Shown: positions 63,568 through 64,000 of the stretch, one piece after another
Numbering within the stretch: the first letter of the stretch is position 1
How the letters are laid out: each line of letters opens with the position of its first letter
NCBI RefSeq assembly: GCF_002006355.2
Contig: NZ_CP096980.1
Location: 4,526,001 to 4,590,000, forward strand
DNA from: Clostridium felsineum DSM 794
GTDB lineage: Bacteria > Bacillota > Clostridia > Clostridiales > Clostridiaceae
DNA length: 64,000 nucleotides
Reading direction: 5' to 3'
Program-made: the position numbers and the translations under genes
The notes under the pieces: model-generated
The model's input: only the letters and a program-made list of their open reading frames with translations
Database searches by the model: none
What the model was told of the DNA's origin: nothing

Positions 63568-64000
63568 TTAAATATTCTTAATGATATCGTTTTTTATTTG
63601 ATTCAAACAATCTTCAAGACTATAATTGTTATAATATTTTTTTATTCCACATTCTTTTAATCTTTCTCCACTAAAATCTTCATTATCCGCCAGAAATCTT
63701 CTGCACATTTCTTCGTAATTAGGTTTATGTTGATTTCGTTCTCTTTTTAGTGCTCTTTCAAGTCTAATGCCATCCTCAACATTTATGTAAAATGGTATGA
63801 TTTTTTCTTCTCCAAAATAAGCCTTTATATTTTTATAAGCTTCTAACGTTGTTATAAGTATATAATTTTCATTATCTGAATCGAATTGACCATCATCTAC
63901 TGTAGCATAATGCCATTTCCCATTTACCGTGTTGTAACTTCTTTTTTCTATTACTTTTCCCATATTATCATAAGTTTCTAGCTTACTTTCATCTATAAAA
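63568..64000 (-). CDS. Guanylate-kinase-family protein, 5' end beyond window
   Basis: Partial: the frame runs open from the stop at 63568 to the right edge (143 codons visible), so the Met at 63963 is internal. Visible motifs are SYNTVNGKWHYATVDDGQF, PFYINVEDGIRLERALKRE and CRRFLADNEDFSGERL, corresponding to the GMP-binding and lid regions of guanylate kinases (YTTR-like part replaced by YNTV). The P-loop is outside. It may be a GMP kinase paralogue rather than the housekeeping gmk. It lies 75 bases before darA. Confidence 0.75.
   Translation of the reverse strand, partial: FIDESKLETYDNMGKVIEKRSYNTVNGKWHYATVDDGQFDSDNENYILITTLEAYKNIKAYFGEEKIIPFYINVEDGIRLERALKRERNQHKPNYEEMCRRFLADNEDFSGERLKECGIKKYYNNYSLEDCLNQIKNDIIKNI

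Noticed and set aside
1..64000. tRNA or rRNA genes
   Set aside because: No cloverleaf with CCA-like end or rRNA-like GC-rich block was recognised by eye; a tRNAscan run would be needed to exclude a degenerate one.

Overview
The window is A+T-rich, low-GC Firmicute DNA and almost certainly comes from a Clostridium chromosome of the C. acetobutylicum group. The pointers are a 56-residue 2[4Fe-4S] clostridial ferredoxin, an abrB gene with two promoters and Spo0A-like boxes, pectin and mannan hydrolases, an RRNPP regulator/peptide pair of the kind known from solventogenic clostridia, and strong AGGAGG-type ribosome binding sites with frequent TTG/GTG starts. Species assignment is inference; no database was searched.

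Layout. (1) Positions 1-11.6 kb, all minus strand: an accessory biosynthetic island, cut by the left edge. In transcription order it holds an NTP_transf_5/CBM9-like protein, two half-size ABC exporters, an FkbM methyltransferase, a cupin, an APH-type kinase, a stand-alone acyl carrier protein (ACP), a KAS III, a BtrH-like acyltransferase and a radical SAM/SPASM enzyme. I recognise no described pathway with this gene set. (2) 11.8-21.7 kb, plus strand: carbohydrate and surface genes. These are a LUD-domain gene plus a GH28 polygalacturonase behind a promoter with a LacI-type operator, a GT-C membrane glycosyltransferase, a sortase-anchored double 5'-nucleotidase and a secreted GH26 mannanase. 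(3) 21.8-27.3 kb, minus: an ECF S component and a four-gene soluble phosphorelay operon. (4) 27.5-34.1 kb: housekeeping genes (lgt, class B PBP, YgjP-like protease, Bcp peroxiredoxin, rarA, ytaF). (5) 34.7-36.2 kb: an RRNPP/TPR regulator with a 50-codon secreted-peptide gene 16 bases behind it. (6) 36.2-47.5 kb, minus: a secreted beta-propeller protein, an 8-TM histidine kinase, a degenerate EAL protein, and a kinase / membrane fusion / ABC / regulator operon of the MacAB type. (7) 47.7-54.7 kb: argF with a large palindrome in its promoter, a GNAT and a DUF1836 gene, a PspA-centred envelope trio, the CCA-adding enzyme and abrB. Between the PspA trio and the CCA enzyme lies a dense DnaA-box cluster in a convergent intergenic region. 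(8) 54.7-64 kb, minus: two tandem NlpC/P60 hydrolases, rsmI, a TrmN6-like methyltransferase, motB/motA, ferredoxin, an HMA-like small protein, ricT, holB, darA and the 3' part of a guanylate-kinase-like gene.

How parts work together. The left island looks like acyl assembly on an ACP (ACP + KAS III), transfer by a BtrH-like protein to an unknown acceptor, tailoring by radical SAM, kinase, methyltransferase and cupin proteins, and export by a heterodimeric ABC transporter. The best candidates for under-described biology are this island, the DnaA-box cluster at 52.40-52.61 kb, and the RRNPP regulator/peptide pair. All starts were judged by eye from ribosome binding sites; no tool was run.
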